Shown here one piece after another: positions 1-10,058 of a stretch of DNA of 64,000 nt. The position numbers and the translations under genes are program-made. The stretch covers positions 496,001 to 560,000 of the forward strand of contig JADJEU010000001.1 in NCBI GenBank assembly GCA_016709005.1, given 5' to 3'. The notes below the pieces were generated by a model. The model was given only the letters and a program-made list of their open reading frames with translations. It was not told the origin of the DNA and did no database searches. How positions within the stretch are numbered: the first letter of the stretch is position 1; each line of letters opens with the position of its first letter. Source of the DNA: Crocinitomicaceae bacterium (lineage in GTDB: Bacteria; Bacteroidota; Bacteroidia; Flavobacteriales_D; Crocinitomicaceae).

Positions 1-782
1 GCTTCTTTTAGTGAAAGACCTTTGTATTCCATCAAACACGAAATATCATAAGCAACTACGCTGCGAATAAAAAACTCACCGTGTCCGGTACATGAAATTG
101 CGCAGGTGTTATTGTTAGCGTATGTTCCAGCGCCAATGATGGGACTGTCCCCTGCTCTGCCAAACTTTTTGTTGGTCATTCCACCGGTTGATGTGGCTGC
201 TGCTATTGTTCCGTGAACATCGAGTGCAACGGCTCCTACGGTTCCAAATTTCTTTTTGTTCTCTTCGGCATTTGCTTCTCCGCTGTGATCGAGAAAAACA
301 CCGTCTGTTTTTTTTGCTTCCTGTAATTGATCAAAACGCGCTTGCACAAAAAAGTAAGAATCGTCAGCAAATTCGGTTTCAATTGATTTTGCGAATTTCG
401 CAGCACCTTCACCACACATCAAAACATGTTCAGATTTCTCCATGATAGCACGTGCCAGGGAAATCGGATTTTTTACATTCTTCACGCCTGCAACGGCACC
501 TGCTTCTAGTGTATCGCCGCGCATAATAGAGGCATCCAATTCATTCTTGCCGTCATTCGTAAAAACAGCTCCACGACCTGCATTGAAAAGAGGATTATTT
601 TCTAAACTTCTAACCGCCGCCTCAACTGCATCTAATGATGAACCGTTGTTTTTTAAAATCACTTCACCTGCTTCAATGGCATCTTTCAAACCTTGACGGT
701 ATTGGCTTTCTTTTTCAGGAGTCATTAACGATTTCAGAATAGTTCCTGCTCCACCGTGAATGGCAATGGCGTATTTTGACAT
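1..782 (-). CDS. isoaspartyl peptidase / L-asparaginase (3' end outside window)
   Basis: Ntn-hydrolase of the plant-type asparaginase (T2) family, which cleaves isoaspartyl dipeptides or asparagine. It starts MSKYAIAIHGGAGTIL, the family N-terminus, and carries AGRGAVFTNDGKNELDASIM and, near residue 180, the autocleavage/nucleophile region GTVGAVALD (Thr expected after cleavage). About 260 codons are present and no stop is reached at the left edge, so the C-terminal beta subunit is partly missing. There is no signal peptide after the chosen ATG, so a cytoplasmic location is likely. Family assignment is firm; substrate preference is not determined. Confidence 0.9.
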   Translation of the reverse strand, partial: MSKYAIAIHGGAGTILKSLMTPEKESQYRQGLKDAIEAGEVILKNNGSSLDAVEAAVRSLENNPLFNAGRGAVFTNDGKNELDASIMRGDTLEAGAVAGVKNVKNPISLARAIMEKSEHVLMCGEGAAKFAKSIETEFADDSYFFVQARFDQLQEAKKTDGVFLDHSGEANAEENKKKFGTVGAVALDVHGTIAAATSTGGMTNKKFGRAGDSPIIGAGTYANNNTCAISCTGHGEFFIRSVVAYDISCLMEYKGLSLKE

Positions 783-876
783 GGTGATTTTTTTTTTGTG
801 AAGGTAGAGAAAAAACGAATTGACTGAATTTTTTCACACCAGTTAAACCTTTCCAACTTAAGTTTGTCAAAAACAC

Positions 877-3636
877 GTGAAACTGCATTTGCGCCATATT
901 GGGTTTATAGCCACATTTTTCTTTTGTCAGCAATCCTTTGCGCAGCAAGATACACTTAGTGGACGGGTTAAAGACATTACGGGATTTCCAATTGCGTTTG
1001 CCCGCATATCGCTTTACTCGTTGCCTGATTCTAGTTTAGTAGATGGAACTGTTTGCAACGAAGAGGGGGCATTTTTCTTCAATGTGAAAGATTCAGGCAA
1101 CTACGAACTTGTAATTTCCTTCACTGGTTTTGAAAAAAAATCAGTTCCCTTTTTGTATCAAAATCGATCACTCAATCTTGGGACAATTATTTTAAACACA
1201 GATGCAAAAATTCTGGAAATTGTTACCGTAGAAACCGAAGCTGTAAGCACGAGTCAAGATGGTGATACCACCAATTACAACGCCAATGCTTTTAAAGTTA
1301 ATCCTGATGCAAATGCTGTTGACTTAGTTACAAAAATTCCGGGCGTTGGTGTTGTGGATGGAAAAATTGAAGCACAAGGAGAGCAAGTCACAGAAGTTTT
1401 AGTGGATGGAAAACCTTTTTTTGGCAGCGATCCAAATGCAGTGCTCAAAAATATTCCGGCTGAAATGATTGATCAGGTACAGATTTATGACAAAAAATCA
1501 GATCAGTCTGCAGCATCCGGAATTGATGATGGAAGCACAACCAAAACAATCAATATTGTAACCAAAGTAGATTACAAAAACGGAACCTTTGGAAGGGTTT
1601 ATGGCGGATATGGCGATCAGAATAAATATTCAGGAGGTTTTAGTGTCAATCATTTTAAAGACAATCAACGCATCTCATTTGTTGGTTTGGCTAATAATAT
1701 CAACCAGCAAAATTTTACCGGAGATGATCTTTCCGGGATTTTCAATTCTGGTGGAAGAAGCTCCAACGAATTTTCAGGCTATATGAATACGTCTAATTTT
1801 TATGTGAGTCAAAAAAATGGATTATCATCGACCTACTCCACCGGAATAAACTATGTGAACGAATGGAAAAAAACCAAACTGACGGGAAGCTATTTTTTCA
1901 ACCTGAGTTCAAATGAAACATACAGTGATTTAAACCGAACCTATTTAACAGATGACATTTTTGAAAACATCTATACCGAGTCGAGCACTTCATTGAGTGA
2001 TACTTATACACATCGCTTCAATTTAAAATTTGATGTAAAGCTTGATTCAAGTAATTCAATCAATATAAAACCAGTTGCCACACTTCAACAACATGCAGGA
2101 GAAAGTTCGTTAATCGGACAAAATTATTCTGGGATCTTTTTAAATAATGATATCAGTACAGTTTTTACTTCTGAATTCAGCTCTGTCTTTATTAGTTTAC
2201 CTCTTACATTCACGCACAAGTTTGCTAAAAAGAAACGATCCTTTTCTTTCTTTTTAGACGCGCAATATGACTTGAACAACGGTGCAAATGGATTACTTTC
2301 TCAAACTTACGCTGAATTGATTATGACCGATTCATTGGATCAAATTTCAAACTTGCGACAGAATGGCTATTATTTCAATTCGGAGATTAGTTACTCAGAA
2401 CCTATTCGCAAAAATGCGCAACTTGTTTTTTCAGTGGAGAATGAATTTTCAAAATCATTTGCAGACCGCAGAACCTTTGTTAAAGATGGATCTGGCTATT
2501 ATACGACAACGGACACCACTTTGAGTAATGAGTACAACCTCAATTATTTTGCAACGCGTCCGGTAATCGCTTTCAAATATCAATGGACAAAAAGTTCAAT
2601 CAGTTTAAATGCAGCAGGGCAACTTAGCGAACTTTTCGGCTCACAGGAATTTCCGGTAGCGGATCAAATAGATAAATCATTTTACACTTTTTTACCTTCT
2701 ATCCAATTTACTTTTCGTCCTGAGAAGAAAAAAAATCTTCGAATTAATTATTCCACTAAAACTGAAAACCCTACAATTAGTGAAATGCAATCAGTAGTGG
2801 ATAATACAAATCCAATTCAATTAAAATCAGGAAATCCAAATTTGGTTCAGGAATACTATCAATCAATTTCCATGCGGTATTCGGTTTCCAACACTGAAAA
2901 TAATTCAAGTTTTCAAGTCAGTTTAAATGGAAGTATTGGCAGAAATTATATTGCATCCAACTCAATCATTGCCTATCAGGACACATTGATAAATAGTAAC
3001 ATTAATTTATCAGAAGGAATGCAATACAGATATCCCGTAAATATGAATGGGTATATGACTGCGCGAGCTTTTGTAATGTATGCACGACTTATCAAAAAAC
3101 TAAAAAGTAATGGATCAGCAAACCTGGGCATAACCTACTCCAATCGCCCTTCGATGATTAATAATCAGTCTAACATGACTGCTTCTACATCTTTGAGATT
3201 AACGCTTGGCTTAAGCAGTAATATCAGCGAAAAGATTGATTTTAATATGAATACGTCCGGGTCTTATACCATTCAAAATAATACCATCAGACCTGAATCC
3301 AACAACAGCTATTATAACCAGCGTTCTCAACTTAAATTAACGTACTCCTTTTGGAAAGGGTTTGTATTTGAATCTGAAGCCATTCATCAATATTACAATG
3401 GTTTGAATGAAGATCTTGCAAACAATTTTATTACTGCAAATGCATCCTTTGGATATAAATTTTTCAAGAAAAAGAATGGTCATTTGCGCGTAACTGTATT
3501 TGACATTTTCAATCAAAACTCGGCCGTAACACGAACCATTAATGATATATATTTCGAAGATTTCGAAAGCAATACCATCAACCGTTATTTTATGGTTGAA
3601 TTCATTTACAAGTTCAATTATTTCAAAGGTGAATAA
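877..3636 (+). CDS. outer-membrane beta-barrel protein, TonB-receptor-like with carboxypeptidase-regulatory-like domain
   Basis: A 919-residue outer-membrane protein. Residues 1-22 are a signal peptide (FIATFFFCQQSFAQ). Residues ~25-110 form a CarboxypepD_reg-like beta-sandwich (GRVKDITGFPIAFARISLY). A plug-like segment follows at ~120-230, with VDGKPFFGSDPNAVLKNIPA and IDQVQIYDKKSDQ. The remainder is a long barrel rich in alternating aromatic strands and resembles the OMP_b-brl_3 family, including the final aromatic strand YFMVEFIYKFNYF. No SusD partner is adjacent, so the substrate is unknown. The gene stands alone, divergent from the isoaspartyl peptidase. Confidence 0.87.
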   Translation: MKLHLRHIGFIATFFFCQQSFAQQDTLSGRVKDITGFPIAFARISLYSLPDSSLVDGTVCNEEGAFFFNVKDSGNYELVISFTGFEKKSVPFLYQNRSLNLGTIILNTDAKILEIVTVETEAVSTSQDGDTTNYNANAFKVNPDANAVDLVTKIPGVGVVDGKIEAQGEQVTEVLVDGKPFFGSDPNAVLKNIPAEMIDQVQIYDKKSDQSAASGIDDGSTTKTINIVTKVDYKNGTFGRVYGGYGDQNKYSGGFSVNHFKDNQRISFVGLANNINQQNFTGDDLSGIFNSGGRSSNEFSGYMNTSNFYVSQKNGLSSTYSTGINYVNEWKKTKLTGSYFFNLSSNETYSDLNRTYLTDDIFENIYTESSTSLSDTYTHRFNLKFDVKLDSSNSINIKPVATLQQHAGESSLIGQNYSGIFLNNDISTVFTSEFSSVFISLPLTFTHKFAKKKRSFSFFLDAQYDLNNGANGLLSQTYAELIMTDSLDQISNLRQNGYYFNSEISYSEPIRKNAQLVFSVENEFSKSFADRRTFVKDGSGYYTTTDTTLSNEYNLNYFATRPVIAFKYQWTKSSISLNAAGQLSELFGSQEFPVADQIDKSFYTFLPSIQFTFRPEKKKNLRINYSTKTENPTISEMQSVVDNTNPIQLKSGNPNLVQEYYQSISMRYSVSNTENNSSFQVSLNGSIGRNYIASNSIIAYQDTLINSNINLSEGMQYRYPVNMNGYMTARAFVMYARLIKKLKSNGSANLGITYSNRPSMINNQSNMTASTSLRLTLGLSSNISEKIDFNMNTSGSYTIQNNTIRPESNNSYYNQRSQLKLTYSFWKGFVFESEAIHQYYNGLNEDLANNFITANASFGYKFFKKKNGHLRVTVFDIFNQNSAVTRTINDIYFEDFESNTINRYFMVEFIYKFNYFKGE

Positions 3637-3675
3637 TTTTGTTTGCTTAAAAATAGCCTAGAAAACCAATTTTGA

Positions 3676-4104
3676 TCAATACATATTTGCAATCAGCATC
3701 TCAACTTTATAGAAAGCTTCTTCGTCTTTTTTAACGTAGCTGCAATTGTATTTTTCTACGGCTTCCACTACTACGTCAATTTCACTCTGTGAGCTTAAGA
3801 CGATGATATTTACATCTGGTTTTTCATCACGAATCTGACGGATGATTTCTAAACCTGTTTCGGCGTCATCGTATTTGCTATCTAAAAAATAATCAATGAT
3901 AATGACATCCGGATTGCGACGTAAATCTAGAAGACAGGTTTCTCCTACAGGAAAAGTTTTAACCTGAGCCATTTCAGGAAAGCTTGCCCTAATAGAAGAT
4001 TCAAGCGCTTTTGCATACATCGGATTATCTTCTACGATAAAAATAATTCCTGTTCTTTCTGGGGCGATTTGTACAGCGGGTGCTGATCTTTTTAAAAAAA
4101 TCAT
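3676..4104 (-). CDS. stand-alone response regulator receiver (REC) protein
   Basis: A 142-residue single receiver domain with no output domain. After a short tail come the acidic pocket IIFIVEDNPMYAKAL, the phospho-acceptor region PDVIIIDYFLD (Asp near residue 70), the IIVLSSQ switch residue and the SYVKKDEEAF lysine. It lies 15 bp downstream of the Hpt gene on the same strand, so kinase, Hpt and this receiver probably form one operon and one phosphorelay. Without an output domain it probably acts by protein contact. The target is unknown. Confidence 0.85.
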   Translation of the reverse strand: MIFLKRSAPAVQIAPERTGIIFIVEDNPMYAKALESSIRASFPEMAQVKTFPVGETCLLDLRRNPDVIIIDYFLDSKYDDAETGLEIIRQIRDEKPDVNIIVLSSQSEIDVVVEAVEKYNCSYVKKDEEAFYKVEMLIANMY

Positions 4105-4119
4105 AGTTTTTGTTTTTGG

Positions 4120-4521
4120 TTAGATATAATTTACTCGTTCAACTTTTAATTCGTTAATGGCTTGCGCTGATAACGAATCAATCTTATACTTTAAATCTTT
4201 CATGCTCGCAATTTTTTCTTTTCCTATTGCCAGGGCCTCCAACTCACCCAGAATAGTTTCTATTTTTTTTGCACCGATTATTGATACGGTAGATTTCATG
4301 CGGTGACTGATTCGTTTGATTGCATCATGGCTATTGACAGTAAAAGCCTGATTCAATTCTTGCAAATCTTCTTTGATCTGGTTAAAAAAGACATCAAGTG
4401 TTTCAAGAATAAGCCTTTTTTTTCCGCGCATGGAGGCCACTAAAAAATCTAATTTTACAATCTTTTCAGTTTCCTTTTCTAGAAGAACTTCATGGGCTTT
4501 TTCTGCCAGGAGACGCACCAT
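4120..4521 (-). CDS. Hpt phosphotransfer domain (probably C-terminal part of the upstream hybrid kinase)
   Basis: A 133-residue helical protein with the histidine phosphotransfer motif ISHRMKSTVSIIG; His near residue 72 is the presumed phospho-acceptor. Its ATG lies 43 bp inside the kinase gene, in the -1 frame. Adding one A to the A5 run at the ATG would give a continuous ...EDLLFEKMVRLLAEK..., a natural HK-REC-Hpt protein spanning 4120-6707. As sequenced it could be made from its own start by translational coupling. Function is firm; separate existence is doubtful. Confidence 0.78.
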   Translation of the reverse strand: MVRLLAEKAHEVLLEKETEKIVKLDFLVASMRGKKRLILETLDVFFNQIKEDLQELNQAFTVNSHDAIKRISHRMKSTVSIIGAKKIETILGELEALAIGKEKIASMKDLKYKIDSLSAQAINELKVERVNYI

Positions 4522-6707
4522 TTTTCAAAAAGTAAATCTTCGTTAATAGGTTTTGACAGATCGGCATTCATTCCTGCACTCAGACATTTTTCACTTTCTC
4601 CCGCCATGGCATTAGCCGTCATGGCAATGATCGGAATATTACTTTTTAATTCATTTCTGATTACGCCGGTTGCTTTGTATCCGTTCATTTCAGGCATTTC
4701 AATATCCATTAATACGATATCATACGATTTTGCTTTCAGTTTAGCAACAGCCTCACGACCATGCGCGGCGTGATCAGCGTCAATATTATATTCAGAAAAT
4801 AAGCCCTGAATAAATTTCACATTGATTGGGTTGTCTTCAACAAGCAGAATTCTTTTTTCAGAAAGTTTCCGGATTTCAGATTCACTGATTGAATTCGATT
4901 TTTTTTCATGTACCATAACCGATTTTTTAAAAGGAATAGAAAATGTAAATACAGAACCAACACCTACTTCACTGGACACTTTAATCCATCCTCCCTGTAG
5001 TTCTATAAGCTGTTTAGCTATGCTGAGTCCCAATCCTGTTCCGCCATAGTTTCGGGTAGTATGTGACTCAGCTTGTTTAAAGCGTTCAAAAATGTGATCA
5101 ATTTTATCTTCAGGTATCCCAATACCGGTATCGTAAATTGAGAAAACAATTTCGCATGTTTCCTTTGACTCTCTCACTAAATCTGCAAAGACTTCAATGC
5201 CACCTTTGGCTGTAAACTTGATTGCGTTACCCAAAACATTCAGCAAAATTTGCGTGAGTCGGGTCGGATCTCCTGCGGTGGTTAACGGAATATTATCTGA
5301 GTATTGAAAATTTAAAGTCAGCTTTTTTTCTTCAATCTTTGGTGCCAGCATCGCGTTTAGTGATGAAAAAACATCTCCGATGCTGATTGCTTGTGTTTCA
5401 AATAACATCATGCCTGACTCCATTTTGGATATGTCCAGAATATCATTGATGATGCGCATCAGATTTTCACCCGAGCTTTTAATGGTCTGTACATAATCTT
5501 TTTCTTTTGCACTCAAATCACCTTTCAGAAGTAGGTTTGTAAAGCCAACGATTGCATTCATGGGTGTTCTGATTTCATGACTCACATTTGCCAGAAATGC
5601 TTCCTGAAGTGCAACGGCCTGCTCCGCTATTTTTTTTGCTTCCTCTAATCGCTTATTAACTTCACGTGAGGCTGTAATATCTTCAAATACAGCAATGGCA
5701 TATTCAATATTACCTTTTGAATCAGTCACACTGGTAGCGTTGACACGAAGCGGAATTCTTTTTCCACCTCCTTTCATTTCAAGATCGTCTACGCAGACAT
5801 TTTTTTCTCCTTGCAAAGCCCGCATAATTGGTAATTCCATCGTTGGATACACTTCATCCGTGCCTGCTTTCATGGTTTGAAAAGCTTCAGGAAGATCTTG
5901 GATGTCTACATCTTCAATAGTTGTTTCAGATGATAAATCAGTTCCAAAAAGTGCATTTGCTTTGCTGTTGGAATAATAAGATTTGCCCTCATGATTCAAC
6001 ACAAAAACACCTACCGGAAGTGCCTCCAGAAATTTTTTGATTCTGTTTTCACTTTCAAGCAATCTCTTTTTTGAATGCAATCTGCGGTTGTAATCCTTTA
6101 CAAAGAAATAAAGTGTCCAGGATACCATGATCAAAGCAAGAAGGATCGTAATTACAATCGTAAAAATAGCTCGATCATAATCTGCCTGAACTGCATGAAT
6201 GCGCTGATTCAAAGAAGCTTTTTCATTGTCAATGAATCTACCCACTAAAACTCTGAATTCCTGTTTAAGTTCTTCGCCATGATTTGTCAGAACCATTTTT
6301 TCTGCTGGTCGAAAACCTTTCGTTTTTCGGATTTCGATCAACAAATTAATCCAATCGACTTTCGAAACAAGAACGGAATGAATAGAATCCAGCAATATTT
6401 GTTGTTGTTTATTTTCACCAACCATTCTTTTCAAATCAGAATAGTTTTTCATAATTTTTGCCGAGGCTTCTCTGTACGGAATTAAATATTTTGCATTTCC
6501 AGTTATAACAAATCCGCGTTGACCAGACTCTATCTCATTTAAGTTAATAGAGAGCTCATGAGCTTCAGAAATAATTTGTTCAGAATTGCGCACCCATTCA
6601 TATGACGTGCGATACTTGTTGGTCAGATTAAAAGAATAGAATCCAACAATCAATAAGAGTAAAATGCTCACACAAAAAACCAGTATAATTCGAACTCTGC
6701 TTGTCAT
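4479..6707 (-). CDS. hybrid sensor histidine kinase (CHASE3-like, PAS, HisKA, HATPase, REC)
   Basis: A 742-residue membrane sensor. TM1 is at residues ~6-26 (ILVFCVSILLLLIVGFYSF). A periplasmic CHASE3-like helical domain follows, with the family motif ESGQRGFVITGNAKYL. TM2 is at ~182-205. Then come PAS (EALPVGVFVLNHEGKSYYSN), HisKA with the phospho-acceptor in FLANVSHEIRTPMNAI, HATPase with N box NVLGNAIKFTAKGG and DTGIGIPED/GGTGLGLSI boxes, and REC with ILLVEDNPIN and IVLMDIEMPEMNGY. The last residues after SKPINEDLLFEK look out of frame; see the Hpt entry. Signal flow is probably HK to REC to Hpt to the downstream stand-alone receiver. Confidence 0.92.
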   Translation of the reverse strand: MTSRVRIILVFCVSILLLLIVGFYSFNLTNKYRTSYEWVRNSEQIISEAHELSINLNEIESGQRGFVITGNAKYLIPYREASAKIMKNYSDLKRMVGENKQQQILLDSIHSVLVSKVDWINLLIEIRKTKGFRPAEKMVLTNHGEELKQEFRVLVGRFIDNEKASLNQRIHAVQADYDRAIFTIVITILLALIMVSWTLYFFVKDYNRRLHSKKRLLESENRIKKFLEALPVGVFVLNHEGKSYYSNSKANALFGTDLSSETTIEDVDIQDLPEAFQTMKAGTDEVYPTMELPIMRALQGEKNVCVDDLEMKGGGKRIPLRVNATSVTDSKGNIEYAIAVFEDITASREVNKRLEEAKKIAEQAVALQEAFLANVSHEIRTPMNAIVGFTNLLLKGDLSAKEKDYVQTIKSSGENLMRIINDILDISKMESGMMLFETQAISIGDVFSSLNAMLAPKIEEKKLTLNFQYSDNIPLTTAGDPTRLTQILLNVLGNAIKFTAKGGIEVFADLVRESKETCEIVFSIYDTGIGIPEDKIDHIFERFKQAESHTTRNYGGTGLGLSIAKQLIELQGGWIKVSSEVGVGSVFTFSIPFKKSVMVHEKKSNSISESEIRKLSEKRILLVEDNPINVKFIQGLFSEYNIDADHAAHGREAVAKLKAKSYDIVLMDIEMPEMNGYKATGVIRNELKSNIPIIAMTANAMAGESEKCLSAGMNADLSKPINEDLLFEKWCVSWQKKPMKFF

Positions 6708-6987
6708 AACTTTGCTGCTTTAATATCGTCGCAATTGATTTATTAAACCAAAGGTAGATTTAGGTTTCAGCACAGGAGATCACAACTTTCCTAAGTTGGA
6801 ATTCGGCTATCTAATCGTTCAAAGCGCATGATTCATCGATTTCTAAATCGATAATGGGCAGATTTTGCTACGTTGGGAAAGTGACGGAGCGGCACAAAGC
6901 TTCAATAGCAAGAAAAGCCGTGAAGTTTTAAGTATTGGAAATACAAAGGCCCCTAGTTCTCACCTTAAATCAGATTGAAGAATTTGA

Positions 6988-8505
6988 TTAGTTCACACCT
7001 TCATAAATAACATCAAGGCGCATGGTGCAGGCTACATAGTTATTTAAGAGTCTAAAGGGTTGATCAAATTTCTGGTAGGGACGAAAAAAATTCTCCAGAA
7101 CAATTCTTTGTTTTTCTTTCATAGGAGTTAGAATTGTGTAAACGGCATATCCCATCTCATCAATTTTGATTTCAACTTCAATTGTATTGTATTTTTCAAG
7201 AACCGAAAGTTTATTCTGTTTTGAAACTGGCACGTGTGTATTTAAAAATCCACTTCGTGGAAAATAATATTTGAAATCTCTGGGCTCTATACTTGAGGAA
7301 AATTCATCTGTTGATTCGAAAGATATTTCTTGAGTAACATTGCCTTCGGAGATGAATTCCTGATCCTCTTCACTGTAGTTTCTTGAATAGTCAAACTTAC
7401 CGTTCTCCTTATAAAAATTCCAGATTCCTATATTATTTCCGTACGGATCGTATTGACCTTTTGATTCTATTTTTCCATTTGAATACCAGGACGTAAATGC
7501 TCCAACAGGATAACCATCTGAAACCTGATACTCCCAATTTTTTTGACCATTCTCATGCCAACGGGTAACTGTTCCGGTCGCTCTATATCCACAACATGGC
7601 GAATAAACCATCATTTTTCCGTTTGGATAATAGGTGATTTTTGCAGTGTCTGAGCGACCTGATTGATCATAGTGTGTGTAGGTTTCAACTTCTCCTGTTT
7701 CGTAATAAGTATAGACATCTCCTATATAAAAATGATGATACATAGTATAAGTCATTTCTGTTTTTCCATTTGGATGAAAGTATTTAATAGATGCCGAATC
7801 TTTTGTGTAATAAAATTCCTCTTTTAATACTGTCTCATTTTCGTCATAATATTTCCAAAGCCCCATTTTTGAATTGCCATCCTTAAAACCCTCTTCTTGT
7901 TTTGCTCCATTTCTATGATATAAAATACAAGGCCCATAAAATTTCCATCTTTCACCTTCTCCGGCATTTCTATAATCCGAAACCTTTTCATTCACCGCGT
8001 AATTATATTCACTTTTCTTATTTCCGTTTCCATAATAAAGGATTCGTTTTTCAAGATTACCTTCCTTATAAAATTCTTCTTTTTCCTTTAGTGAAGGATT
8101 ATTTTCATACCAGCTGATTGATTTTTCCATCACTACAGACAATGTCAATCTTAAATGTCCAGGCATTGTAAAGCTATGCGCGATGGGTTGAACTGAACCA
8201 ACAGGTTCATCTGCTTCAACCTGACGAATTAACTGTCCTTTATAATTGTACCACGTTGCTGTTCCTTTTATACAATTATCAGATAAGTTTGATTCAAAAA
8301 GAATACTGGTGTCTCCTGTATAGATGTTGTAAGAATAGAATACAAGTTTGTCTTGCATGTGTCCTTCGGCGTCCATAGTGAATCGCATACCATGGCTGGT
8401 AAAATAGAAGGCATCTGCAGAGTAACTCGTTGGTTTGAAATAAACACTTTGACCGAATGTTGACACAACGAAAAATAAGAATGAGCAAAGCAAAAATTGT
8501 TTCAT
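6988..8505 (-). CDS. secreted MORN-variant repeat protein
   Basis: About 505 residues starting at MKQFLLCSFLFFVVSTFGQ, a clear signal peptide; an earlier in-frame start adds a 12-residue hydrophilic tail ahead of it and was not chosen. The body holds many MORN_2/YwqK-like units of the form YYxNGKxxxxxxY (e.g. WKFYGPCILYHRNGAKQEEG, YHPNGKTEMTY-type, TYYPNGKMM, RWHENGQKNWEY, SWYSNGKIESKG). Such repeats form extended beta sheets in exported Bacteroidetes proteins. No enzyme motif is visible; the last ~100 residues are non-repeat. Role unknown. Confidence 0.8.
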   Translation of the reverse strand: MKQFLLCSFLFFVVSTFGQSVYFKPTSYSADAFYFTSHGMRFTMDAEGHMQDKLVFYSYNIYTGDTSILFESNLSDNCIKGTATWYNYKGQLIRQVEADEPVGSVQPIAHSFTMPGHLRLTLSVVMEKSISWYENNPSLKEKEEFYKEGNLEKRILYYGNGNKKSEYNYAVNEKVSDYRNAGEGERWKFYGPCILYHRNGAKQEEGFKDGNSKMGLWKYYDENETVLKEEFYYTKDSASIKYFHPNGKTEMTYTMYHHFYIGDVYTYYETGEVETYTHYDQSGRSDTAKITYYPNGKMMVYSPCCGYRATGTVTRWHENGQKNWEYQVSDGYPVGAFTSWYSNGKIESKGQYDPYGNNIGIWNFYKENGKFDYSRNYSEEDQEFISEGNVTQEISFESTDEFSSSIEPRDFKYYFPRSGFLNTHVPVSKQNKLSVLEKYNTIEVEIKIDEMGYAVYTILTPMKEKQRIVLENFFRPYQKFDQPFRLLNNYVACTMRLDVIYEGVN

Positions 8506-8560
8506 GATGTAAAGATGCAAAAGATCTGAATGCTCGACCAAAAAGCTATCCTGAAATCTT

Positions 8561-8953
8561 TCACTTCAATCGCTCCAGTTGGCCTTTCCGTTTGACAATA
8601 TTTTTATAATCCCACTGAATTTCTTTTGATTTTTTGAGCCAACGTTGAAGATCTTTCTTATTTATATCTTCAATAGAATTGTAGAAAATAGAGGCGTCTT
8701 TAAATTTTTCACCTCGGGTATTTAATTTTTCTTCTTCAAAACTTGCACCGCTCCAAAACATCAAACGCAAACCCTTTTTTTGTTTGCTATAACCAACAAT
8801 TGGATTCCCGTCTAAAAACCAAACCGGATGCGCGTGCCAGATTTTGTTTTCAGCTTCAGGTAAACCTTTAATGAGTTCAATAGCCAGCGCTTCGCAGATT
8901 GCTTTGTCCTCAGACGAGAGCGCATTGTTGTATGCTTGAATATCTTTGTACAT
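8561..8953 (-). CDS. DUF1801 domain protein
   Basis: About 130 residues from ATG (MYKDIQAYNNALSSEDK); a GTG 24 bp upstream is also in frame but less likely. It has the YdhG-like/DUF1801 pattern: an N-terminal helix, then IWHAHPVWFLDGNPIVGYS and KKGLRLMFWSGASF strands, and a Lys-rich C-terminus. It is a small soluble cytoplasmic protein. Members are sometimes described as iron-chaperone-like, but nothing in this sequence proves that. It lies 56 bp ahead of the MORN gene on the same strand. Confidence 0.7.
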   Translation of the reverse strand: MYKDIQAYNNALSSEDKAICEALAIELIKGLPEAENKIWHAHPVWFLDGNPIVGYSKQKKGLRLMFWSGASFEEEKLNTRGEKFKDASIFYNSIEDINKKDLQRWLKKSKEIQWDYKNIVKRKGQLERLK

Positions 8954-9061
8954 GAGTGATTTTTTGTTTGAAAACACAGTGGATAACTTGAACTAAAACA
9001 TAAATTCTTTGCTGCTGATAAAGTTAACGAAATAAGCGCTAAAGCAGATCCAATTCCAAGA

Positions 9062-9994
9062 TTACTCGATGATTAATTTTTGTGAACCAATTACATTGCC
9101 ATCACTTTCAAATCGCAGCAGATAGACTCCTGATTCAAAATCACTCAGATCCAAATTTACTACTGCCTCTTCGAGATAAGTTTCATTAATTAAGACACGT
9201 CCGGAAATATCTGACAGAAAAAGTTGAACATTTGAATAACCAGTCACATCAACACGAACCTGGTTTGATACTGGATTTGGAAAAATATAACATGGCTTAC
9301 TTTGAGAATCCGAATTTTCAATTGCTGCGGTGCCACCTGTTCCACCCGAAATAGTAAAACCACAGCTGAGTATAACCTGTTCTGCTAACAAATCATAAGC
9401 CTGAACTTCATAACAACCATTTACTGCAGCATTGGGAACAAAAAAACTAATGCTCGCATGGGTGTCATCTGTTATACTGTTTGTAGAAAACATGTTAATG
9501 GTATCATTGTAACCTACCAATCTGACGTAATGTAAACCTGCACCTGTCATCCAAAATGTATTATAACCTACCACGTCAAAAGGACCGACAACACCACCTG
9601 CCAATGCGGTATTTGGTGTAATACTCAAAATTGAGGAACTTGGTCCGCCCGGTGTAATTGTAAAAGCACAAGTCAATGTTACTAAATCTGCCACTAAGTC
9701 GAAAGTCTGTACATCATAACAACCAGCCGGAACAGATCCCTGTATAAACAAAGTGCATTCCAAATGTGTGTCATCAATCAGGTTCGTGATGTTGCCATAA
9801 ACGGTGTCGGTTGCATTTACCAATCTTACGTAATAAATTCCGGCATCTGTATTCCAAAATGTATTATTGGAAGTGACACTGATTGTAGTTGATGTTCCTC
9901 CTGACTGAGCGGTGTTTGGAGACACACTCAAAATTGACTGAGCCAAAACAATGTTTACAGACATCGTAAGCAACACGAATAATTTAATTTTCAT
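9062..9994 (-). CDS. T9SS type A sorted protein with two TIG-like repeats
   Basis: A 310-residue secreted protein. After a signal peptide (MKIKLFVLLTMSVNIVLAQ) come two ~100-residue repeats that each start ILS(V/I)(S/T)PNTAxxGG and end with C(Y/F)(D/E)VQ..DL.AxxVxLxCxFTI. The pattern fits an IPT/TIG-like immunoglobulin fold. The C-terminal ~80 residues are a type IX sorting domain: CYIFPNPVSNQVRVDV ... SGVYLLRFESDGNVIGSQK. It should be exported by T9SS and anchored or released at the surface. Ligand unknown. Confidence 0.82.
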   Translation of the reverse strand: MKIKLFVLLTMSVNIVLAQSILSVSPNTAQSGGTSTTISVTSNNTFWNTDAGIYYVRLVNATDTVYGNITNLIDDTHLECTLFIQGSVPAGCYDVQTFDLVADLVTLTCAFTITPGGPSSSILSITPNTALAGGVVGPFDVVGYNTFWMTGAGLHYVRLVGYNDTINMFSTNSITDDTHASISFFVPNAAVNGCYEVQAYDLLAEQVILSCGFTISGGTGGTAAIENSDSQSKPCYIFPNPVSNQVRVDVTGYSNVQLFLSDISGRVLINETYLEEAVVNLDLSDFESGVYLLRFESDGNVIGSQKLIIE

Positions 9995-10058
9995 AAGCTG
10001 TTTTTGCGCGAATCGAATCTAAATTTAAGCGATTTAAGACACATGTGCGAACTAAAAA

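Noticed and set aside
188..696. Two plus-strand ORFs at the left edge
   Set aside because: They are antisense shadows of the isoaspartyl peptidase gene, whose protein motifs are clear on the minus strand.
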